From: VGBV01 sp963813725
Lineage (GTDB): Bacteria > Actinomycetota > Thermoleophilia > Solirubrobacterales > 70-9
Assembly (NCBI GenBank): GCA_963813725.1
Contig: CAWFAI010000017.1
Span: forward strand, 124,001-188,000
Direction: 5' to 3'
DNA: 64,000 nucleotides
Both the position numbers and the translations under genes were made by a program. Under the pieces are notes generated by a model, which was given only the letters and a program-made list of their open reading frames with translations, had not been told where the DNA came from and did no database searches. Shown piece by piece: positions 28,257 through 35,919 of this stretch (position 1 is its first letter; the number at the start of each line of letters is the position of its first letter).

Positions 28257-28541
28257 TCACGCCTGTGGCGAGGGGACGCGGAAAGCGCCGTCGGCGGGGT
28301 CGGGCGCGGGCTCGAGCACCCGCTCGCGAGGCCAGCTCGGCCGCGGCTCGTCGGGCCGCAGCACGTTCTCCAGCCGGGTCACGTGGGAGGTTGGCTCGAC
28401 GTCGTCGAGGTCGAGCGCCGCGATGCGCTCGACGTGCTCGAGGATGCCGCTGAGCTCGCGGGACATGCGCTCCACCTCCTCGTCGCCGAGGCGAAGGCGC
28501 GCCAAGCGCGCCACGTGCAGGACCTGCTGGCGGTCGATCAC
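28257..28541 (-). CDS. gatC: Aspartyl/glutamyl-tRNA amidotransferase subunit C
   Basis: The 94-residue protein has the typical GatC pattern: an N-terminal helix (VLHVARLARLRLGDEEVERM), a second helix (LSGILEHVERIAALD) and the extended tail DVEPTSHVTRLENVLRPDEP. It ties GatA to GatB in the heterotrimer. It starts with GTG at 28541 and is the first gene of the operon. Any promoter must lie in the 58 bases between it and the end of the upstream surface-protein gene, or further upstream. Confidence 0.92.
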   Translation of the reverse strand: MIDRQQVLHVARLARLRLGDEEVERMSRELSGILEHVERIAALDLDDVEPTSHVTRLENVLRPDEPRPSWPRERVLEPAPDPADGAFRVPSPQA

Positions 28542-28599
28542 TCGCGGGATTCTAGGTCGCGCCCGAGGAGGGACCGTCAGGCGGCGCCGAGCGCCGTCG

Positions 28600-30314
28600 T
28601 CAGCCCTTCTTCTTGGGCTTCTTCTTGACGCACTTCCCCTGCTTCAGCTTCTTGCCCTTCTTGCATTCTTCTTCTTCTTCGCGGGCGGCGGAGGCGGCGG
28701 AGAGCTGCCGCCGGGCGGCGGGGGTTCCAGCGCGAAGCTCGCGGTCACGAGGCGGCTGCTGCCCGCGAGGGTGACGGTGCACTGACCACCGCTCGCGCTG
28801 TCGCAGCCGCTCCAGGAGGTGAAGTCCGAACCCGCCGCAGGCGTCGCGGTCAGCACCAGCGTGGCGCCGTCGACCAGGCTCTGGGAGCAGTCGCTCGGGC
28901 AGCTGATCTCGGCCGCCGTGACCGTGCCGGTGCCCGCGCCGCCGGCCACCGAAGCGGTGACCGTGCGGTGGGGGCGCTCGTAGGAGCCGATGTCGCAGAC
29001 GGGTCCGCCGTCCGCCCGCGGGAATCCGCGCTGGTCGACCGTGAGGCCGCCGCAGCTCGCCTCGGCCGCGTCGATCGCGGGGCTCCCGGACGGCAGCGCG
29101 TGCGTCTGGGTCGTGCCCGGGGGGTTCAGCGCCAAGGGCTCGAGCATCGGATCGGTGCTGTTGAGGTTGCCCTCGGCCGTGCCGAAACCGCAGCTGGTCC
29201 CGGAATCGATGTTGTTGCCCGGTGTCGCGGACACGATCGTCGCCGCCGACTGGGTCCCGCACGCGCCCGTCGAGCCGAAGATCGTGTTGCGCGCGGTCAC
29301 CGTGGCGCCATTGGATGCGACGAGGTCCGCTCCCGGCAATCCCGTGTTGCCGCTGAAGGTGACGTTGGTGAGCGAGGCGCTGGCGCCGAGCTGGACTCCA
29401 CCCGCGCCGGTCGCCGTGCCGGTGTTGCCGCTGATCGTGCTGTTCGTGATCGAGCGGGCTCCTGGGTTGGAGCCGCTGAAGATGCCGGCTCCCTCGGAGC
29501 CGGGGCCGCTGACGTTGTTGCCGCTGATCGTGCTGCGCACGACGGTGAGGGCATCACTCGCCACGACCCCGCCGCCCTGCGCCGCGAGACTCTCGGTGGC
29601 GCCCACGATCGAGTTGCCGCTGATGGTGGTGTCGGTCAGGCTCAGGGGCCCCGCGCTGGAGAGGCCGCCCCCGGCGCCGCTCAGCCCCGCGGCCAGCGTG
29701 AGCGTGTTGTTCGTGATCGCGCTGTCGGAGATCGTCAGCGTGGCGCCGCTTGCGGCGCTGAACACGCCCGCTCCGTGGGCCGAGGCACCGCCGACGGCGA
29801 CTGCGCCGCTCGAGGTCACGACGACGCTATCCAGCTCCGTGCTCGCGTCGGTGCGGATCGCTCCGCCGCCGCCGCTGAGCCGGTCACCGAGGCCGTCCTC
29901 GAGACGGATGTCCCTGAAGGTCGTAGGGGACGCTGAGGAAGTGACCGTGAAGAGCTGAACGAGGTCGCCGCCGTCGACCGCGTTGAGCCCGGGTCCGCTG
30001 CTGCCGTTGCCGTCGATTGTGACCGGCGCGGTGACGACGAGCGTGCTCGCAGGACTGATCGGCCCGATCCCGACCGGGTCGAAGCCGATCGCGTCCGCGG
30101 CGGGGGTGGAGTTTGACTCCTCGATGGCCGCCCGCAGCGTGCAGTCGCCTGCGCTGCTGGTCACCTCACAGACCCCGTCTATGAGCGCGTCTGAGCCATC
30201 CCCGGCGTTGTTGACCGTGAAGTCAGCCGCCGCGGGTGCCGCGAGCGCCAAACACGCCACCGACGCGACCAACCCCGCCAGCAGCCTGACTCTGTGCGTC
30301 CCCTCCCCACTCAC
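28600..30314 (-). CDS. Secreted right-handed beta-helix surface protein (C-terminal frameshift)
   Basis: The likely start is GTG at 30314, followed by a signal peptide (VRLLAGLVASVACLALAAPAAA). The body is a polymorphic, repeat-rich beta-helix: many short turns of the form SxISGN or NSTISGNTG. It includes the TLRAAIEESN and AIDAAEASCGGLTVDQRGF elements typical of choice-of-anchor Q/PMP-like surface proteins. A Cys-containing domain (SCPSDCSQSLVDG to SWSGCDSASGGQC) and a Pro-rich linker follow. In the frame as read the tail is KKKKNARRARS. One inserted G in AAGAATGC (about 28663) gives KKCKKGKKLKQGKCVKKK up to a TGA at 28600. The frame open upstream to 30524 is probably non-coding. Confidence 0.75.
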
Positions 30315-30390
30315 GCGAGCGAAAGTACCAGAGGCTCCCGTCCGAATCGATCGAATATTTGTCGGCTTTCCGCGTTTAGGATCAGGCCCC

Positions 30391-30831
30391 ATGAGGGGCG
30401 AGAAGGCCGAGCGGTTCGTCCGCTTCAACCTGCTGCTGATGGCCGGCGGGTTCGCGCTCGTGGGCTTCTTCTTCATCGCCTGGCCGGACGGAACGCTGGC
30501 GCGCCTGACCGAGTTCGGGGACAACTTCGGCGACTTCGCGCCCGCTCCCGAGACCGACGAGCGCCTGTGGCTGTCGCTCGGCTTCGCCTACATGGTCGTG
30601 ATCACGTTCCTGGCGCTGATCGCGGCCTCGGACGTGGTCCGCTACCGGCCGATGCTGCTGGCGCTGGCGGCGGGCAAGGCCGCCAGCTCGATCACCAGCC
30701 TCGTCTTCTACGCCCAGGACGACGTCTTCGCCTACCTGCTGAACGGGATCGTGGACGGCTCGCTGGTGGGCGCGACCCTGTTCCTGTGGCATCTGGCAGG
30801 CAAGGTGGGCGAGCCCGCGGCGCCGGGTTGA
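30391..30831 (+). CDS. Four-helix membrane protein of unknown function
   Basis: The ATG at 30391 opens a 146-residue frame with hydrophobic segments at about 12-30, 60-80, 88-105 and 118-135. It begins MRGEKAERFVRFNLLLMAGG and contains a short acidic, extracellular-looking loop (TEFGDNFGDFAPAPETDERL). No family is recognised. It reads in the same direction as the GMC oxidoreductase 30 bases downstream and may be co-expressed with it. It is divergent from the beta-helix gene. Confidence 0.7.
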   Translation: MRGEKAERFVRFNLLLMAGGFALVGFFFIAWPDGTLARLTEFGDNFGDFAPAPETDERLWLSLGFAYMVVITFLALIAASDVVRYRPMLLALAAGKAASSITSLVFYAQDDVFAYLLNGIVDGSLVGATLFLWHLAGKVGEPAAPG

Positions 30832-30861
30832 AGGCGCGCGCCGGGGCTCGGGGCCGCCGAG

Positions 30862-32880
30862 TTGCGGACGCTGCGGGCGATCGCCGAAGCGGTCGCCCCC
30901 GGTAGCGAGGCGCTGCCCGCGGCCGAGTCCGACGTCCGCGTGGCGGAGCTGGTCTCGGGCTTTCTGATCAGGCTGCCCGCCAGGACCGCCGGCTTCGTGC
31001 GCCTGGCGCTGCGGCTGTTCGAATGGCTGCCCTCGCCGCGCCGCTTCAGCGCCATGAGCCTGGAGCGCCGGACGCGGTTCCTGGCGAGCCTCGAGCGCTC
31101 ACGATTGGGACCGCGCCGCGACCTGCTGCTGCTGGCAAAGACCCTGTCGATGATCGGTTGGGCGCGCGACGAGCGCGTGCGCAAGGTGGTCGGCTATGAG
31201 TCGCGCTGCGCCGTGCGCGAGGGAGAGCCCGAGCCGCAGGCCGGCCCGCTCGGGGACCTGGCGCCGGCGGGGGACGGCGAGGACTGCGACGTCGCCATCG
31301 TCGGTTCCGGGGCCGGGGGCTCGGCCGCTGCCTACGTGCTCGCGAGTGCCGGCCTGGACGTGCTCGTGCTCGAGTCCGGCCCGCACGTCGACCGCGAGAG
31401 CTATCCGACCGATCCGATCGAGGGCTTGCCGCTCATGTACCGCGACGGAGGGCTCACAATCGCCGCGGGCAAGCCGGCGATCCCGATCCCGGTCGGGCGC
31501 ACTGTGGGCGGCACGACGGTGATCAACTCGGGCACCTGCTTCCGGGCGCCGCAGCACGTGCTGTCGGGGTGGGCCGAACGCGAAGGGATCGACTGGGCGA
31601 CGGGCCTCGACGAGCGCTACGGCGACGCCGAGGAGATGCTCGCGGTGGCACCGCTGGACCCCGAGCGAATGGGCCGCAACGGCCAGCTCTGCATGGAGGG
31701 CGCTGCTGCCCTGGGCGCCAGCGGCGGCCCGATCGCGCGCAACGCCGGCGCCTGCGTGCAATGCAGCTCCTGCCCGCTCGGGTGCCGCATCGACGCCAAG
31801 CGCTCCGCGCACGTCTCCTACCTGCCCGCCGCGGTTGCGGCCGGGGCGCGCGTCCGCGCTGGGGTCCGCGTCGAGCGCGTGCTGGTCGAGGACGGCCGCG
31901 CACGCGGGCTCGGCTGTGTCGCGGGCCTTCCGACCACGGCGGCCGAGGAGGCCGACCTGAAGGGCGGAGGTGCTGAAACGCGACCCTGGACGGTCAACGC
32001 CAGGGCCGTGATCAGCGCTGCGGGGGCTTTCGGGACCCCCGAGCTGCTGCTGCGCTCCGGCTTGCGCCACCCGGCGCTCGGGCGCAACCTGCACGTCCAC
32101 CCCGCCGCCTGGATCGGGGCGCGCTACGAGGAGGACGTGCGCGGCTGGGAGGGCGTGATGCAGAGCTACTACGTGGACGAATGGCAGCCGCAGGGCATTC
32201 TGCTCGAGGCCACGTTCACCCCGCTCTCATTCGGCGCCCAGTGGCTGCCGGGGGTGGGCGCCGAGTTGATGGAGCGCGTGGAGCGCTTCGACCGCATCGC
32301 CTCGATCGGGGTGCACCTTCACGATCACTCCTCCGGCCGGGTCGGGCTGCGTCGAGACGGCTCGCTGCGGCTGTCCTACGGGCTGAGCGCCGAGGAGGCG
32401 GCGACGATCCAGTTCGGGATCGCTCGCGCCGCCGAGATCCACTTCGCGGCAGGCGCGACCGAGGTCTATCCCAACACCGGTCCGGTGTCTGTGCTCGGGC
32501 GCGGGCGGCTCGCCGAGTTCGAGGCGAGGAGCTTTCGCCCCGGCGACCTGCGCCTGGAGGCCTTCCACCCGATGAGCACCGCTCGCATGGGCTCTGATCC
32601 CGCGAGGAGCGTCACTGACCCCGACGGCGCCGTGCGGGGCACCGAGGGGCTGTTCGTGGCCGACGGCAGCCTCTTCCCCGATTCGGTCGGGGTCAATCCG
32701 ATGATGACCATCATCGCCTGCGCGATGAGGGTGGCCGAGGGAGTCGGTCAGTACGCCTCGGCGACGACCTCGTCGCGCATCTGGAGGAAGGAGCCGATCG
32801 CGACCCCGAGCACGGCGGCGATGGCCACGAACAGGCCGATCTTCGGATCGGCGCCCTCGGGCAGGTCGATCAGCACGTAG
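30862..32880 (+). CDS. GMC-family FAD oxidoreductase
   Basis: The frame starts at TTG 30862, the first candidate after an in-frame stop. About 100 N-terminal residues resemble the gluconate-dehydrogenase subunit 3-like prefix of some GMC enzymes. The FAD motif CDVAIVGSGAGGSAAAYVLA (about 138) follows, then GRTVGGTTVINSGTCFRAP. A Cys cluster CVQCSSCPLGCRIDAKRSAH comes next. The C-terminal motifs are FHPMSTARMGSDP and VADGSLFPDSVGVNPMMTI. This subgroup oxidises alcohols such as long-chain alcohols, sterols or sugars; the substrate here is unknown. The normal end of the family is near RVAEGVGQ, but the frame continues about 42 residues to 32880, overlapping the next, convergent gene by 133 bases. 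Confidence 0.85.
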   Translation: MRTLRAIAEAVAPGSEALPAAESDVRVAELVSGFLIRLPARTAGFVRLALRLFEWLPSPRRFSAMSLERRTRFLASLERSRLGPRRDLLLLAKTLSMIGWARDERVRKVVGYESRCAVREGEPEPQAGPLGDLAPAGDGEDCDVAIVGSGAGGSAAAYVLASAGLDVLVLESGPHVDRESYPTDPIEGLPLMYRDGGLTIAAGKPAIPIPVGRTVGGTTVINSGTCFRAPQHVLSGWAEREGIDWATGLDERYGDAEEMLAVAPLDPERMGRNGQLCMEGAAALGASGGPIARNAGACVQCSSCPLGCRIDAKRSAHVSYLPAAVAAGARVRAGVRVERVLVEDGRARGLGCVAGLPTTAAEEADLKGGGAETRPWTVNARAVISAAGAFGTPELLLRSGLRHPALGRNLHVHPAAWIGARYEEDVRGWEGVMQSYYVDEWQPQGILLEATFTPLSFGAQWLPGVGAELMERVERFDRIASIGVHLHDHSSGRVGLRRDGSLRLSYGLSAEEAATIQFGIARAAEIHFAAGATEVYPNTGPVSVLGRGRLAEFEARSFRPGDLRLEAFHPMSTARMGSDPARSVTDPDGAVRGTEGLFVADGSLFPDSVGVNPMMTIIACAMRVAEGVGQYASATTSSRIWRKEPIATPSTAAMATNRPIFGSAPSGRSIST

Positions 32881-33224
32881 ACGGTCAGGATCGTCCCGAT
32901 CACGCCCAGCAGGAAGGTGGCGGCCGCGGGGGCGAACGGAAGGCCCTCGCGATTGCCGGTGAAGGTCATCACCCCGTTGACCAGCACCAGGCCGGCCACG
33001 ATCGCCAGGTAGAGGTCGAGGGTGTTCTGGCTCTCCCAGCCGGTGAGCTCGGCGGCATCCTCGGCATCCTCGGCGGCTTCGGCCGCGCCGGGCACCGCCT
33101 CCGCGCCCTCGGGCAGGGCCGGCACGTCGCCGATGCCGCCCCAGGCGAGGAACAGCGAGACGACCAGCGCGGCGGCCGAAACCAGCGCCACGATCTGGCC
33201 CTGCGAAATTCCTCCTCCGTACAA
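32748..33224 (-). CDS. Four-helix membrane protein, paralogue 4 of a tandem family
   Basis: This 158-residue protein has an N-terminal helix (GQIVALVSAAALVVSLFLAW) and an acidic Ala/Glu-rich external loop with LTGWESQNTLDLY. Three more helices follow (about 75-92, 100-122 and 128-148). The architecture, the Trp after the first helix, the GWE motif before helix 2 and the IGL start of helix 4 are shared with the next three genes upstream. The function is unknown. Its 3' end is antisense to the GMC oxidoreductase tail. Confidence 0.72.
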   Translation of the reverse strand: MYGGGISQGQIVALVSAAALVVSLFLAWGGIGDVPALPEGAEAVPGAAEAAEDAEDAAELTGWESQNTLDLYLAIVAGLVLVNGVMTFTGNREGLPFAPAAATFLLGVIGTILTVYVLIDLPEGADPKIGLFVAIAAVLGVAIGSFLQMRDEVVAEAY

Positions 33225-33307
33225 GTGCCCTCCTAGGGTGTCAAGGGTGATCGGTCAGGCGGGAAGCTACACGGACTGCCCGCCCGGAGCCGGAGCCGGT
33301 TCGGGGC

Positions 33308-33817
33308 CTAGGTCCTCAGCCGGTCCCCCTGCTCGGAGAAGGAGGTTCCCTCCTCCTGCATGCCGAGATAGCCGCCCACCGCGATGCCGGCGGTCGCGAG
33401 CAGACCGAGCCAGAGGCCGATCTCGCGCTCGAGGCCCTCGGCCGGCGGGTCAATCGTCCGATAGAGGACGAACAGGAACGCCAGGGCGCCGACGCCGCAC
33501 GTGAGGGCACTGCCCGCCACCGGCAAGCTCGCCGAGGTGCCCATCAGCGTCATCGCAGCGAGCCCGACCGAGACGAGCACCGCCAGCAGCAGGATCAGGT
33601 CCGTGAAGTCGAAGGACTCCCACGCGTTTACCGTGGTGTCGGCCTCCTCGACCGCCGGCGCGTCCACGCCCAGAGCCTCGGCGGCCTGCTGTGCCTGCTC
33701 GACCGCCTCGTCGAGCACGTCGGGGGCCCCGTACCACCCGAAGAACATGAAGATGAAGAGGAGCACGCCGCTGATGCCGGCGATCATCGCGCCCCTTCCG
33801 AGATTTCCGCTGTCCAT
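33308..33817 (-). CDS. Four-helix membrane protein, paralogue 3 of a tandem family
   Basis: The 169-residue protein starts MDSGNLGRGAMIAGISGVLL. The first helix ends in FFGWYGAPD, an acidic Gln/Ala-rich loop leads to AWESFDFTDLILLL, then a third helix and EREIGLWLGLLATAGIAVGG as helix 4. It has the same layout as its neighbours and is clearly related to paralogue 2 (LDRELGLWVG). The function is unknown. An upstream gap of 83 bases separates it from paralogue 2. Confidence 0.72.
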   Translation of the reverse strand: MDSGNLGRGAMIAGISGVLLFIFMFFGWYGAPDVLDEAVEQAQQAAEALGVDAPAVEEADTTVNAWESFDFTDLILLLAVLVSVGLAAMTLMGTSASLPVAGSALTCGVGALAFLFVLYRTIDPPAEGLEREIGLWLGLLATAGIAVGGYLGMQEEGTSFSEQGDRLRT

Positions 33818-33900
33818 CGCTCTCCTTTACAGGGTGGGCTTGTACGCGCGCAGCGCGCCTGGGGCCGCCACTGGCCCCGTTCCCAGTCGCGGGCGGAAGC

Positions 33901-34407
33901 CTAGAACCGGGGTCGGTCGGCCCCATGCGGTGCTCTAGCCCGCATGGCCAGGAAGCTGCCGTAAACGATGCCCCCGGCCGCCAGGGCGCCGACCCACAGG
34001 CCCAGCTCGCGGTCGAGCCCGACCCCCGGCGGGTTGACGACGCGGTAGAAGATGAGCGCCAGGGCGACGGCGCCCAGCGAGAGCGTCAGCACGCTGCCCG
34101 GGATGGAGGGATTGTCATCGTCCCCCAGCACCGCGGTCAGACCCCTGACGACGGCCACCAGCGCTGCCACCACGCAGATCACGTCCAGCACCTCGAAGGC
34201 CTCCCAGCCGCTCTTGCTGAGTGCCTCCTGGACGTCCAGCCCCAGTACGTCGCCCACCTGCCCGCCGAAGCCCGCGCCCGGGAACTCGTACCAGGTCATG
34301 AACAGGGAGATCACCAGCAGCACCCCGCTGGCGCCGGCGATCGCGGCGCCCAGCAGCGCCGAGCGGTCGGGCGGGGGCTGCGGCTCCGGCGCCTCGCCCG
34401 ACTCCAT
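33901..34407 (-). CDS. Four-helix membrane protein, paralogue 2 of a tandem family
   Basis: The ATG at 34407 lies two bases after the stop of paralogue 1 (TAG CG ATG), so translation is coupled. The 168-residue protein has a polar Pro-rich start (MESGEAPEPQPPPDRSALLG) and a first helix ending SLFMTWYEFPG. SGWEAFEVLDVICVVAALVA and DRELGLWVGALAAGGIVYG follow. It ends with a basic tail (MRARAPHGADRPRF). Its function is not known; the shared topology suggests one family with the flanking genes. Confidence 0.73.
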   Translation of the reverse strand: MESGEAPEPQPPPDRSALLGAAIAGASGVLLVISLFMTWYEFPGAGFGGQVGDVLGLDVQEALSKSGWEAFEVLDVICVVAALVAVVRGLTAVLGDDDNPSIPGSVLTLSLGAVALALIFYRVVNPPGVGLDRELGLWVGALAAGGIVYGSFLAMRARAPHGADRPRF

Positions 34408-34409
34408 CG

Positions 34410-35015
34410 CTACTCGCCGCTCGCCTGATCGGATCTCGTCTTGGGCGACGTCGCCGGCTTCGGCTTCGCCGCCTTCGGCTTCGCCGCCTTCGCGCCGCGA
34501 CGCTGCGCGCCGGCGGCCACCAGCGGCTGAAAACCGCCCTCGCGCAGCGCGATCAGCGCGCCGACCGTGATCAACACCGCCGCCGCAAAGCCGAGGAAGA
34601 TCCCGGCCTGGAGGCCTTCCCCGCCCACGGGCTCGGCGAACATGCGCCACAGGATCAGCGCCGCGGCGAGCGCCCCGAGCACGGCTGTGATCGTGCCCCT
34701 CGGGAGCCCGCCCAGGTTGAGCCTGCGGCCCGCGGCCGCCAGGCACGCGAGGGCGATGCCGGCCGCTCCCGCGGCTGCGATCAGGAAGCCGTCGATGTCG
34801 GTCAGGGCGTCCCAGCCCGAGACGTCCTCGGCGACCTCGACGTCGGGCGGCGCGATCGGGCCCTCGTCTATGCCCGGGATGTTCTCGAACGACGGCTCCT
34901 CGGTCGGCGTGAAGTCACCCGGCGCGCCGAACCAGGGGAGGAACAGGAAGATGATCAGCGCCCCGCCGGCCAGGCCGGCCACGATCTCGCCCTGGCGGAG
35001 CCTGGAGAAATCCAT
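34410..35015 (-). CDS. Four-helix membrane protein, paralogue 1 of a tandem family
   Basis: The 201-residue protein starts MDFSRLRQGEIVAGLAGGAL. The first helix ends FLFLPWFGAPG; an acidic loop (EEPSFENIPGIDEGPIAPPD) leads to SGWDALTDIDGFLIAAAG and two further helices. Unlike its paralogues it carries a Lys/Ala/Pro-rich tail (KAAKPKAAKPKPATSPKTRS), which could contact nucleic acid or polyanionic cell-wall polymer. It is the first of four related genes and lies 12 bases downstream of folD. Confidence 0.73.
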   Translation of the reverse strand: MDFSRLRQGEIVAGLAGGALIIFLFLPWFGAPGDFTPTEEPSFENIPGIDEGPIAPPDVEVAEDVSGWDALTDIDGFLIAAAGAAGIALACLAAAGRRLNLGGLPRGTITAVLGALAAALILWRMFAEPVGGEGLQAGIFLGFAAAVLITVGALIALREGGFQPLVAAGAQRRGAKAAKPKAAKPKPATSPKTRSDQASGE

Positions 35016-35027
35016 CAGCGCCCGGAT

Positions 35028-35873
35028 TCAAGCACGGGCGGCCTGCACGGTGTTCGCGAGCAGCATCGCGATCGTCATCGGCCCGACGCCGCCCGGCACC
35101 GGCGTGATCGCCCCCGCGACCTCGGCGGCAGCGGCGAAATCGACGTCGCCGACGAGGCCGTCGTCGGTGCGGTTGGTGCCGACGTCGATCACCGTCGCCC
35201 CCGGGCGGACCATCTCGCCGGTGACGAGCTTGGGCCTGCCCGCGGCGGCCACCAGGATCTCGGCCCGGCGGCAGACCTCGCCCAGGTCGGCGGTGCGGCT
35301 GTGGCAGGTGGTGACGGTTGCGTTGGCGCCCAGCAGCAGGCTGTAGAGCGGACGGCCGACCAGGTTCGAGCGGCCGACGATCACCGCCTCCTTGCCGGCC
35401 GGGTCCACGCCGGCGCTGCGGAGCAGCTCCATCACGCCCGAGGGCGTGCAGGGAACGAGGCCGGCCGGGTCCCCGCGTGCGAGCAGGCCCGCGCTCGTCG
35501 GCGTGAGGCCATCCACGTCCTTGGCCGGGTCGAGCGCGTTGATGACCGCGCCCGCGTCGAGTCCCTCGGGCAGGGGAAGCTGCACCAGGATCCCGTCCAC
35601 ATCGTCGTCGGCGTTCAGCTCGACCACCAGCTTCAGGAGCTCCTGCTGGGCGATCGTGCCGGGTGGCTCGTGGTGGAAGGAGCGGATCCCGACCTCCTCG
35701 CAGGCCTCGCGCTTGCGGCGCACGTAGATCGCCGAGGCGGGGTCATCGCCGACCAGCACCGTCGCCAGGCCCGGCGGCCTGCCCAGCTCGCCGCTCAGCC
35801 CCGCGACCTCCTTGGCCACCCGCGCGCGCACCTCGGCCGCGACCGCCTTGCCGTCGATCACCTCGGCGGCCAT
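35028..35873 (-). CDS. folD: Methylenetetrahydrofolate dehydrogenase / cyclohydrolase
   Basis: This bifunctional NADP enzyme interconverts 5,10-methylene-, methenyl- and 10-formyl-tetrahydrofolate for purine and methionine supply. About 281 residues. The catalytic-domain Tyr-Lys pair is seen in SAIYVRRKREACEEVG (about residue 50). GILVQLPLPEGLD and DPAKDVDGLTPTSAG come next, followed by the Rossmann motif VIVGRSNLVGRPLYSLLLG. It ends ITPVPGGVGPMTIAMLLANT, the classic FolD terminus. The ATG at 35873 is preferred; a GTG two codons earlier (35879) is possible. Confidence 0.95.
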   Translation of the reverse strand: MAAEVIDGKAVAAEVRARVAKEVAGLSGELGRPPGLATVLVGDDPASAIYVRRKREACEEVGIRSFHHEPPGTIAQQELLKLVVELNADDDVDGILVQLPLPEGLDAGAVINALDPAKDVDGLTPTSAGLLARGDPAGLVPCTPSGVMELLRSAGVDPAGKEAVIVGRSNLVGRPLYSLLLGANATVTTCHSRTADLGEVCRRAEILVAAAGRPKLVTGEMVRPGATVIDVGTNRTDDGLVGDVDFAAAAEVAGAITPVPGGVGPMTIAMLLANTVQAARA

Positions 35874-35919
35874 GGACACCCTTCTCTCGCTCGCCTCGTC
35901 ACCGGCGCGGCACGCTATC

